Of a stretch of DNA of 64,000 bases, positions 25,811 to 37,049 are shown one piece after another; within the stretch, counting starts at the first letter, position 1, and each line of letters opens with the position of its first letter. The position numbers and the translations under genes are program-made. The notes under the pieces were generated by a model. It was not told where the DNA came from, ran no database searches, and worked only from the letters and a program-made list of their open reading frames with translations. Source of the stretch: Branchiostoma floridae (Eukaryota; Chordata; Leptocardii; Amphioxiformes; Branchiostomatidae). The stretch is taken from NCBI RefSeq assembly GCF_000003815.2, contig NC_049992.1:2017789-2081788 (forward strand), written 5' to 3'.

Positions 25811-26667
25811 TTACGAAACTTTGAGATAGAGTCGTCTTATTTACTCTCATGTCGGTGCTTCCTCGTAAGAAACTGCTGACATTTAAACGATTTATTGTTC
25901 GTGGATATCATAAATGTTATTATCGGAATTTTGGGAAACAAAATTGCGTGTTATCGTATTCGAAATGCAAAACAAATGTAATGATGTATGGAATACACGG
26001 CATAATGAGATTAGGGTTGTTGTTCCGCATTGAATATTCTCCCAAAATGCAGTATGCATCATCCGAGAGTGCGGAATCGTGAACAGTTATGGCGATATTA
26101 TCTGTAATGCTAATCAGCCAGCCCAAATGGATGTTAGCTCAGTAATTTGAGTGACAGATGTGCAAGCAATAGGTCCACCATGACAACAATCTGCTGCAGC
26201 AGGCCCGTTATATGACTCATGGGTCCATCCACTCCTAATCTAAGAGACTTGTACGACTAATAATGATCTGATTTTCATGTTAAGGTTTAAATCCTTTGTT
26301 TCTATTCAAAGCGGGCTTAATTTTGTTCTGGAATACGGAAAACTTATCAATACAAATATATCAATGGTTTATTCATACATATCAATGGTTTATTCATACA
26401 TATATATACATATACATACAAAGACATACTGAAACAACGTTGCAGCCTGTTATACATTGCTGTAAACAAAGCTGAATTAAGTTAGTCTCAGTCTTTAAAA
26501 AAATCCTGATATATACAACAAAGTATCAGTAATGTCTACAATAGTATTCAACGTCATCCAAAATAGATTGTATTACGTACATTACATATGTTGATTTTGT
26601 CAAGTTGCATAAATGCCATATAACACTTGGGCTGGCCTTTCTTTTCAGAAATATCGACAATAACATC

Positions 26668-29600
26668 ATGGCCACACCACCAAACCTCAGACAAAACATG
26701 AAACCCATGAAGTGGAGTGTAATGGGGAAAACGACAACTCTCTTGACACTAGACTTGTCTAACCAAAACCTGAAACAGTTACCCGATGAACTTTTTGAAT
26801 TAAGTGAGTTGCAGGCTTTGAAGTTAGACAGAAACAAGAACATCCAACTGTCTGAGAAGCTCATTATATTGACCAATCTGAACTTGCTGAGTTTAGGTGA
26901 ATGTAATCTTGACACAGTCCCCGCTGCTGTGATGGAACTTAGACAGTTAGAAACACTGATACTCAGTAACAACAGGAACATCAACTTGCCGGATAAGATG
27001 TCCAGTCTCATCAACCTCAATGCCCTGTTATTAGATAACTGTGACCTACACTCATTACCACCTGTAGTGCTGAAACTGTCACATCTCCATTCTCTGGATC
27101 TGAGTCATAATAAGCAGATTTCCCTACCAGATGAGTTGTATAGATTAGAGAATATAAAGGCGGTGAGACTACGTGAATGTTCCATGGCGACTGTCCCCCC
27201 GGTAGTCCTGAAACTCACTCAGCTGGAGGAACTAGACCTCAGCTGGAACAGCGGGATCCACCTGCCGGATGGGCTGTCCGGACTCACCAACATCCGGTTT
27301 TTGAATCTATTGAAAACAGACATGGCCACCGTTCCTCCAGTAGTGTGGAGACTGACACAGTTAGAATGGCTGGTCCTGAGCCATAACCCACTACAGACGT
27401 TACCCGCGGAAGTTGGACAACTCTCTAATGTCAAACACTTGGATCTGTCCCACTGCCAGCTGCGCACACTCTCACCTGAAGTGGGGAGACTGACACAGTT
27501 AGAATTTCTTGACCTGCGATCTAACCCAGTAAAGACGTTACCCGCGGAAGTTGGACATCTCACTGACATCAAACACTTGAATCTGTCCTACTGCAAGCTG
27601 CACAAACTCCCAACTGAAGTGCTTAGGCTGACGCAGTTACAATGTCTAGACCTGCGCGGTAACCCACTGAAGATGTTACCAGCAGAAAAAGGACGGCTCA
27701 TTGACATCAAACGCTTGGACCTGTCTAATAGAGGGCTGACCACACTCCCACCTGAAGTGTGGAGAATGATACAGTTGAAATGGCTCAACCTGAGGTCTAA
27801 CCCACTACAGACATTACCCCCGGAAGTCGGACAGCTCACTAATGTCAAACACTTGGATCTGTCCCACTGCCAGCTACGCACACTCCCACCTGAAATGGGG
27901 AGACTGACACAGTTAGAATGGCTGGACCTGAGCGATAACCCACTACAGACGTTACCTGCGGAAGTTGGGCAGCTCACTAAAGTTAAACACTTGGATCTGT
28001 CCTACTGCCAGCTGCACACACTCCCACCTGAAGTGGGGAGACTGACACAGTTAGAATGGCTGGACCTGAGCGATAACCCACTACAGACGTTACCCGCGGA
28101 AGTTGGACAGTTCACAAACGTTAAACACTTGGATCTGTCCTACTGCCAGCTGCACACACTCCCACCTGAAGTGGGGAGACTGACACAGTTAGAAAGGCTG
28201 GACCTGAAATCTAACCCACTACAGACGTTACCCGCGCACGTAGAACAGCTCACTAACGTCAAACACTTGGATCTGTCCTGGTGCCAGCTGCGCACACTCC
28301 CACCTGAAGTGGGGAGACTGACACAGTTAGAATGGCTGGACCTTAGCTCAAACCCACTACAGACGTTACCCGCGGAAGTTGCACAGCTCACTAACGTCAA
28401 ACACTTGGATCTGTCCTACTGCCAGCTGCACACACTCCCACCTGAAGTGGGGAGACTGACACAGTTAGAATGGCTAGACCTGCGATCTAACCCAGTAAAG
28501 ACGTTACCCGCGGAAGTTGGACATCTCACTGACATCAAACACTTGAATCTGTCCTACTGCAAGCTGCACAAACTCCCAACTGAAGTGCTTAGGCTGACGC
28601 AGTTACAATGTCTAGACCTGCGCGGTAACCCACTGAAGATGTTACCAGCAGAAAAAGGACGGCTCATTGACATCAAACGCTTGGACCTGTCTAATAGAGG
28701 GCTGACCACACTCCCACCTGAAGTGTGGAGAATGATACAGTTGAAATGGCTCAACCTGAGGTCTAACCCACTACAGACATTACCCCCGGAAGTCGGACAG
28801 CTCACTAATGTCAAACACTTGGATCTGTCCCACTGCCAGCTACGCACACTCCCACCTGAAATGGGGAGACTGACACAGTTAGAATGGCTGGACCTGAGCG
28901 ATAACCCACTACAGACGTTACCCGCGGAAGTTGGACAGTTCACTAACGTTAAACACTTGGATCTGTCCTACTGCCAGCTGCACACACTCCCACCTGAAGT
29001 GGGGAGACTGACACAGTTAGAAAGGCTGGACCTGAAATCTAACCCACTACAGACGTTACCCGCGCACGTAGAACAGCTCACTAACGTCAAACACTTGGAT
29101 CTGTCCTGGTGCCAGCTGCGCACACTCCCACCTGAAGTGGGGAGACTGACACAGTTAGAATGGCTGGGCCTGGGCTCTAACCCACTACAGACGTTACCCG
29201 CGGAAGTTGGACAACTCACTAACATTTCTTACCTATATGTCTATGGAAATCCACTTATAAAACCACCATCTGAAGTTTGCATGCAGGGCATTTCCGCTGT
29301 TAGGCAATACTTTGACAAACTTGAACTCTCAGAGGAAACTGTAAGCGCCCGTTTGAAAGTTGCCATATTGGGCGAGAAAATGGCGGGAAAAACAAGTTTG
29401 GTGCGGACACTAGGCGGGGGTAAGTCCACCTTGACAAAAAAGGGGGGAAGCACACAATGTGTAGAGATAACTCAGTGGGCACCTGATGACAACATCACGT
29501 TTGAAGTGTATGACTTTGGCGGCCATGACGTGTACCATCTCACTCATCAGTTCTTCTTGACACAAGACGCATTGAACCTGCTGACATTAAATCTCGAAAC

Positions 29601-32600
29601 TTACCGCTGTACTGAACAGAGGTACTCAGAAGCCGTGGGGTATTGGTTGGACACACTAAACGCCCGGGTGCCGGGGTCGGTAGTTACAATAGTTTGTACC
29701 AAGATTGACCAGTGCACTTATACAGAAAAGGAAGAGAAGACCAGGGATATTGAAAAAAGATTTAATTATCAACAAGAAACCTGGGAACGGAATATACAGC
29801 AGCAGGTTAAGCAATGTAGAGCGTCCATAGAAAAAATGAAGGATAAAAGCGAGGACAAACTGGATGAATTAAAGCAGCAGTTAGAACGCACACGGGGCCT
29901 CCTGACGCGCCCGCTGCGGCTTACGGGTATTTTCTGCGTCAGTTCAGCAAAACCAACATCTGGATTGGACATTCTCAAGGGTCACATACTGGAATCAGCA
30001 AATAACACAGAGTCGTTTCCATCTCTACGAAGGATCCTCCCGCGGACATGGGTGGATTTCGAAGGACAGCTTCTGAACCTTCTGGAAAATGGATCATCAG
30101 CACGGAGTAATGATCGCGGAAACAGATCATCAGCACAGAGTCTAGATAGTGATCGCGGAAACAGATCATCAGCACAGAGTCTAGATAGTGATCGCGGAAT
30201 CAGATCATCAGCACAGAGTCTAGATAGTGATCGCGGAAACAGATCATCAGCACAGAGTCTAGATAGTGATCGCGGATACAGATCATCAGCACAGAGTCTA
30301 GATAGTGATCGCGGAAACAGATCATCAGCACAGAGTCTAGATAGTGATCGCGGAAACAGATCATCAGCACAGAGTCTAGATAGTGATCGCGGATACAGAT
30401 CATCAGCACAGAGTCTAGATAGTGATCGTGGATACAGATCATCAGCACAGAGTCTAGACAGTGATCGTGGATACAGATCATCAGCACAGAGTCTAGATAG
30501 CGATCATGGATACAGATCATCAGCACAGAGCCTAGGCAGTGATCGTGGATACAGCACATCAGCACGTAGTATGGCCGGTAGTTCGGACTCAGCAAGACCA
30601 AAATGGCTTACGAGGAGAGACTGTTTGATGCTAGGTCAGTTTGCAGGTCTCAGGGCAGAAAGACTGGAGCCAGTTCTGTCTTACCTGCAGCAGGTGGGAA
30701 CCATCCTCAGGTACCAGGGAATACCTGAACTCAAAGATATGGTATTTTACGATCCGTCAGGTTTGATAGATGTAATCAAAGAACTATTTCATCACGACCT
30801 GAAAGAGGTTTTCACTACCAGAAATCCCAGTCTTATTGGCTTCTCAGAGACGGAACTGACAAAAATCCGGAAAAACCTGTCAAGCCGAGGCTTTTTGCCA
30901 CAAGAGATTGTTATCGCCCTGTTGGGACCACACGCCACACCGGTAGGAAACGTGGAGGTGATCACTAACCTGATGGAACATTTTGGCTTATGCTATACGG
31001 AACGGTCTGAGGAACAGGGAGGAGAAATTTCAACAACAACTGGATACTACATCCCATGGTATATACAGGAAGAAAGAGCCGATGCTATAAACCGGCATGT
31101 CTCAGAGCATGGAGAGACGGAGTATATAGTGGCATGTGAGATTACTCATTTCTGTCCACGGGGACTGTTTGAGAGATTGAGTGTTGTTGTAAACAAACTC
31201 ATCAAGTCCCGGCAGGACTGGAAAGACATCGTCATGGCCGTTAGGAAGAAGTTACCAATTACCGTTTACCGCGAGACCACAGATGAAGATGTTAAAATCG
31301 TGATCATGCTCACCATTCCTGTCCAAATGTCACAGGCAACACGCGAGGGTTGGGATGTCATCGGTCCTCTCAAGGATAAGCTTCTCAAACTTCTCCTAGA
31401 GTGGCCTGGTCTACTCTACCATCTGGTGTTGTCAGAATCCACTCTGCATGGTGAGTTAATTTGATTTTTTAAATCAATTTTACTTGCATTTCTTTGCAGT
31501 AGGTGTTAAAGAATATACACTAAAATATAAGCGTTTAGTTTGTTTATATGAAAGCTAAATTGCTTTATGAGTTATTTTCAAAAATTGATTTTCCAGGAGA
31601 CCACCAGACATCGCCAGTTCCCACCATCATCCCCACGTTTGAAGTAAGACCAGAAGGCTGCACTGTTCAGCACGGCGATGCGACAATGGGGTTTCCTAAA
31701 AGCTGTATTGTTGAGACACGTATTATCTCTGTGGAGGTAAATTGAGAATTCCCTTCATCTCCCAAGTAGCGTTTCTGTTTTTCTGTTCATAGTTGAGATA
31801 CTTTGCTTGCTCATCTGCTATCACTTTCATATCTCTCATATTTTTCATACACAAGCAGATTGAAGCTGTGCCTGTTGACGATGACATCCGGACCAGCTTC
31901 ACGGCCATGTCCGTCGTCCTGACTGTGGAGCAGGACTTCCCACAGCGGTTCCTCCGGCCGGTCACCGTCAGGCTGCCCTGGGTCTGGACTCAGTCCGCGG
32001 TGGGAAAGGAAACAATAATGGTGGTTCTACACTACTGCCGGGACCAAGGATGGACGGTCTTCCAAACAGATACTTACGTAGAGGATGGTGGTGTCATGTT
32101 TCAGACAGATCACTTCCAAAGGTACATTAACTGTATGTTAGCTGATCCTGCGAACATACTTGGAAATACATTAATAAGAAAAAGAAGTCAAACCCAACCT
32201 GTTTAGAAGTATCCAACACTAGTATTAGAGTAGAATATTGTTCATAACTGTCCATTGTCATTTGTATATTTACTATGTTTATACCATGTACTTGCAATTA
32301 GCCCTCGGGCACGAACTTACAAATAAACTTCTATTATATTATTACGATATGCAGCACATGTTCTTTCTGATTCTACATCGTTTTTCTGTACTTCGGGGCA
32401 CCAGTTACCCACTGTTGTGACGGGAATTATTCTCCTAGCTTTTTGGCTCTAACGATGTGAATGTTTTGTTACCCTTTGGTTACAGCTATTGGGTTGTGGA
32501 AGTGCTACGAAACCGCGGCAAAGACCTAGTTAGCTGGGCCCAGGCGACCTGGAACTACTACATTGCTGACAAAGTGTACGTCATCGTCACACCTAAGGTG

Positions 32601-35297
32601 AACATCCTTCCGGAGAGAACCCTGCATCTCATCTGCCTCTCCAAAGGGGACGACCTTCGGGACTTTTTCGAATCTCCTGACGTCACATTTGACTCTCAGA
32701 TAAAGCAGCGAATCGTTCTCAAACAGGACCAGGTAGTTCAGGCCTCGTTTGCAAAACATGAGGAAGTTGGTACTGACCCACGTGACCTCAACGAAGGCGA
32801 CTTTATCGTGCTACGTCCATCTACAAGACGTTCTGTAAGGCTGAGAGTGAAGGACTCTGTGCCACAAAAGCCTTTTTATGATGGAAAAATTCAGTTTGTA
32901 GTACGGATGGACATGTCTGACCAAGACGTTGGACAACAGTTCGAAACCTTTGTGCGGCTGCAGGAAGGTAATGCACTACGTTTGATACTTTAGAATGAAG
33001 GTAATGTGTTTAAATGAGTATCAGATTATCTTTGAAAGATCACACAAGCAATTCCAATGAATTTGTGGTGTATGGAACTTGTCTGACATGCTCTGAATCA
33101 TATATAGTCATGTGAAATAAAGCGATAAACCTGTTTTCTAAATTCCAAACCTAACTGTTAAAAGATGCGTCACTCACATAAAACAATGCATCCTTCTCAG
33201 GTTTCCAGATAGAGGAGTCTACAACACAGCGAGAAATGGGGATAAAGGTGACAGCTTCTACTGAAAGTGGTAAGTAATATGCACAACAGTAAAATACTGA
33301 AGGTCAGGGAGCTGGAGAACGGTTATCGGTTGGGATGCTACGCCAGTTCACCGTTATCTGTAGGTTAACCTATCTCCGTTTATTAAAAAAGGTATTTAGT
33401 CACATGAAGTGACTGTGATTTCAAACTGCAATGTTCGGAAAATATTGTGATTTGAAACTACCGTCCGTCGACTTGATAGCGCTAAATACTAGTACCATGT
33501 TTTTAAATACAACGGATATGGGTCACCCACCTACGCGGATAAACGTGAATTAGTGTTACATATTTAGAGTAAACCTTCGAGCAGATCTAAGATTAAGGCA
33601 CATAAAATGTGATAAAATGGGATTGCCTATAACATAATTGTTATTGTCGAAATATCGACTGATGGTATTCATCTTTTAGTAAAAGAACGTCTACTGAGAG
33701 ACACTCTTTGGTCTATGACTTAGTGTTCATGTGGATTGATCATCAGATTCTGTATTTCAGATGATGCCTCCAGTTGTTACGATGCAGGTGATGACGGTTT
33801 GCATGACCACCATTCAATGGGTATGCTACATTGTCTGTGAATTGCTATTCTTATGAGTCTTACCCGTCATTTTGAAGAAATTCAGTTGAAAACGGAAAAA
33901 TTAGCTCTCTACTTAGCATATTGTACGCACAGGACTAAGTACGTCAGAGTTAGATCCTTTTGAGCTTGCCATCAGAAGTCCACTAATCATTTCTACATAT
34001 GTAAGGCATTCTGATTAATTGGGCATATCTTTGATATATTTCAGCACCAGTAGTCTTACTGATCACCGACGAGTATGGTATCTCTATGGACAGTAACTCC
34101 ACGATCAACCGCCAGGTGGCGATACTGCTGAGCAAACACGCTGCTGTATACTGTACAGTCCTGCAGGCAACAGATGAGAGTATTGAATACGCCAAAACAG
34201 ACCACACAAAACTGCTGCTTCCAGCACACGACCCTGATGACTCTGAAGACAAAGAGAGGCCTTCTCTAGCTTGGCTGTCCAAGTATCACCAATTCCGCTA
34301 CCCGGACCTGCCACCAGATGTGAGCTGTATCATTGGTCACGTGGACACTACAGACAAGTCAGCGCAGAGGATCAAAGAGAGCCGCTATCCACAAGCTCAG
34401 GTCATCCTCATCAACCACGACATACCGGAGGACACCGAGACGTACATGGGCCCGGACAGAGCGATGGGAGCAGGAAGTAGGGAGAAAGCAGTCGTGAGAA
34501 AGGCTGAGGACACTTCTGTTCTGGTTTTCTCCGTTGGACAACGCATCTACAACCACTTTGACAACCAGTACAGACTGTTGGAAGACATGCAGCCAGAACG
34601 GCATCAAGTGTTCCTTCCAAAGCCATCTACCATCTTCGAAAACACTCAGATGAATCCTCCATCTGCGGGTTCGGGTGAGCTTGTTGTTCTCTCAATCGGT
34701 GAAGTGACGACTGTTGAGAAGCTGAAAGGTCATGACATCTCGGGGCGGGCCATGGGAATCGTCGGGGAGAAGATTAAAAACGCCCGATTGCGCGTGCGAG
34801 GAATCAGCGAGGACAACTGGGACAGGAGTAAGAGTATCCTGGAAGACAACCTTCAAAGCGGCACCGTAAAGCCTACCCTGCTGCCGTACGGAACACAGGC
34901 CGACATTCGGGACGACATGAAGACAGCCCACCTGGTCCTGATGCCGTCCCGCTCCGAGCCGTTCGGACTGGTCGGTCTGGAGGCCATCGCGGCGGGCATC
35001 CCCGTCCTCATCTCGGACCAGTCAGGGCTGGCAGACATGATCATCCAGCTGATTCCCGAGAAGAAATGTCATCCCGATCTGAGACGCAGAATCGTGAAGA
35101 CAAGCAGGAAGGAATCCGACCTGGAGGAAGATGGAAGAAGGTGGGCTACAGAGATCCTGGACACGCTGAATAACATCGAGTGGGAATTCCACAAGGCGGC
35201 GGAGTTCAAAAAGGATCTCCTTGCTTCCAAGTACTGGGAGGACTCCCACCGACGGTTCCTGCGCGCGTGTGGTATTATGGCTGATCCTAGGCCTTAG
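26668..35297 (+). CDS. Gene 3: LRR-Roc-COR-ZU5-UPA-glycosyltransferase (GT4-like) fusion
   Basis: Seven coding exons: 26668-31450, 31597-31736, 31859-32121, 32486-32967, 33201-33269, 33761-33820 and 34045-35297 (TAG). The frame closes exactly at 2,349 residues. Order: about 36 LRRs (residues about 27-868); Roc with GEKMAGKT (902-909), DFGGHD (949-954) and TKID (1011-1014); a 13-residue Ser/Arg/Asp repeat linker (about 1153-1295); COR (about 1312-1590); ZU5-like segment (about 1610-1730) containing GCTVQHGD and ending near DHFQSYW; UPA-like segment (about 1730-1890); two short acidic linker exons; and a C-terminal GT-B fold glycosyltransferase (1933-2349). The last has the N-terminal VLLITDEYG segment and the EX7E motif EPFGLVGLE (2237-2245) in LMPSRSEPFG...AAGIPVLIS. 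Families: ZU5-UPA occurs in PIDD, UNC5 and ankyrins; GT4 enzymes are retaining transferases using nucleotide sugars. Donor, acceptor and function here are unknown. It could instead be two genes; the joined phases favour one. Confidence 0.8.
26746..29230 (+). repeat. LRR array of gene 3, about 36 units, with an internal 966-bp duplication
   Basis: The unusual segment LTDIKHLNLSYCKLHKLP and its following LRRs occur at about 27560 and again exactly 966 bp later (CCCGCGGAAG at 27541 and 28507). The second copy has since lost one 138-bp LRR pair. The 966-bp period (14 LRRs) is the same as in gene 2. Confidence 0.85.
30124..30552 (+). repeat. Coding minisatellite: 11 tandem 39-bp units between Roc and COR
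   Basis: Each unit encodes RSSAQSLDSDRG plus N, Y or I, with degenerate partial units on both sides. Eleven full units run without a frame break, and several are identical at the DNA level, which indicates recent copy-number change. The linker is rich in Ser, Arg and Asp and is probably disordered. Genes 1 and 2 have short, unrelated Ser/Glu-rich linkers at this place. Confidence 0.95.
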
Positions 35298-35726
35298 TGT
35301 GGTACTAGATGGAAGTAACCAATCTCGGTCAGGCCAGGTTGTTACATTGGGTACCAAAAGGACAAACAATGAACATTCTTATAGTTCAGTGGTTGCGAAC
35401 TAGCGCTGGCCAGCACTTACACATCCCTGGTTCAGAGACTGTATGTGAATATATAGGGTGAATTTAGACAGATTAATGTCAACGATCTGGAATAGTTGAA
35501 TTTTCCTTAGATGTCAACAAATTGATGGACATTCAAACGATTTGTACATTACTTTGGTACAAGAACTGGCCCCAGGATGAGGATTGTACATTAATTCAGT
35601 CTGGTATTTGCCAAATGTGATATACTTAGATCTGTAGCCCTTTCCGTAATTACATATGAGTAACACGTTATACATAATCACATCTTTTTTGTGTGGTGTG
35701 AGTTGTGTACGTTTGAATGATGTAAA

Positions 35727-35732
35727 AATAAA
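35727..35732 (+). terminator. Poly(A) signal AATAAA, gene 3
   Basis: It lies 430 bases downstream of the stop codon and is followed by a T-rich stretch. No other canonical signal was noticed in between. Confidence 0.55.
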
Positions 35733-35737
35733 GTTTT

Positions 35738-37049
35738 TGTAAAAGTGCCTGAGAGATCTGCGTACTTTCGTATCCATTGGTAATATCTTGACATATCATG
35801 TGAATATGAATTAGTAAGTGTGCAAATTATGCTACGTCAGTATCCGTAGACGTAACGAAGTGAATATTGCAACCCTAAAATCACAACATTGATTTGATTT
35901 AGTGACATCAGCCGATATGATACGACAGCTGTATGACATGGAAGAATCGGATACAGTTGTAAATGCGGGATTGATAGAGGAGCTGGGATATACACCTGGT
36001 TGGAGGGAGTCAGGAAAAAGGGACTCTCCATGAGGTGACCCGCACCAGACCACTAACCTCCTCACCTGGTCGTTGCGGGGCAAGAACAAACGAATAGGAA
36101 AAAAGAAGCCGGTGGTATGATAGCTCTCTACTTGACTTACTTCGGTTTTGACTGTCAGATTGATTCGAAGTCATAAGAGTTCATCTAATCATGAGCATAG
36201 AATAGATAAATCAACACCCGTAACTTACCAGCATCTTGTATTCTTGTTGTGCCTCAATATGCAGAACTGTGACGTGACCCCGACAAGGACGTTAGCCCCC
36301 GGCTGCCGCCATTTTTCAAACGATGACCCTGTTTGACCCCGTACCAGCTCCTGATAATCCACATAACCCAACAATACGTTGGCCAGTCGGATACATGATA
36401 CTCCAGTCATACGGGCTTATCGAAGGATTGTATAAACAACTTGACATGTCTCAGGTGCATCTAAGTCTACACATAAAAACAAGACACCACACAAACTGAT
36501 TTTGATAGCAAGATATCTATTCAGAAAATGCATAACATTTTATACATATTTGAAGCTGTTTACAATGATAAACACAGAAGTGTTCCAAGCAAGGCAAGTG
36601 TTTAACACTGTTTTGCCCTCACAAAAAGCCCATCTAACATAACATAACATACACATCACCATTATATCACCTGATACTACTAACATATGACACTGGACAC
36701 AATCAATAAAATACCTTTAGTACAAGCATAAGCTGTGACCGCTAAGAATACAGCACATCGCTAGCTCATTGGCAAGTATCTTGAAACAAAGCTTTACTCA
36801 ATATCAACGTCATTCTATGCTCAAATGTGAGACAATGAGTTTATGCAAAAATTATCTCATTGTTGAAACTCAAGGTAACAAGTCTCAAATCAAAAGTACA
36901 AAACTCTGGATATGCTACGTAAGAAATGATTCCTATACTTACCCATACAATATACAATCGGTATGATCATGTAAATATGGAAAGTACAATTCTCTCATCA
37001 TTCATCTTGCCTCCATTAAAAACAGTTTACTTACTAGAGACAAAAACAC
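35738..37049. other. Intergenic region between gene 3 and the LPP-like gene
   Basis: No gene or clear repeat is supported. Genes 3 (plus) and LPP-like (minus) converge on this stretch. The block near 36260-36420 is more GC-rich than its surroundings and may be an old element, but I found no ends. Confidence 0.4.

Larger units (their letters stand above)
24028..26648 (+). other. Intron 1 of gene 3 (about 2.6 kb), no coding sequence seen
   Basis: It aligns with intron 1 of gene 2. It ends at the acceptor CTTTTCAG (26648), 19 bases before the ATG. Near 26340-26520 there is an A/T-rich block with a direct repeat of ATATCAATGGTTTATTCATA that the gene 2 copy lacks. Confidence 0.5.

Noticed and set aside
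30124..30552. Regular 39-bp direct repeats that resemble a CRISPR array at first sight.
   Set aside because: Repeats are head to tail without spacers, in frame within a eukaryotic coding exon; this is a minisatellite.
34086..35297. Glycosyltransferase as a separate intronless gene, possibly of bacterial origin, starting at ATG 34086.
   Set aside because: The open frame extends upstream of that ATG to a consensus acceptor at 34044, includes the first beta strand of the fold, and joins in phase with the preceding exons. A separate gene remains possible but is less likely.
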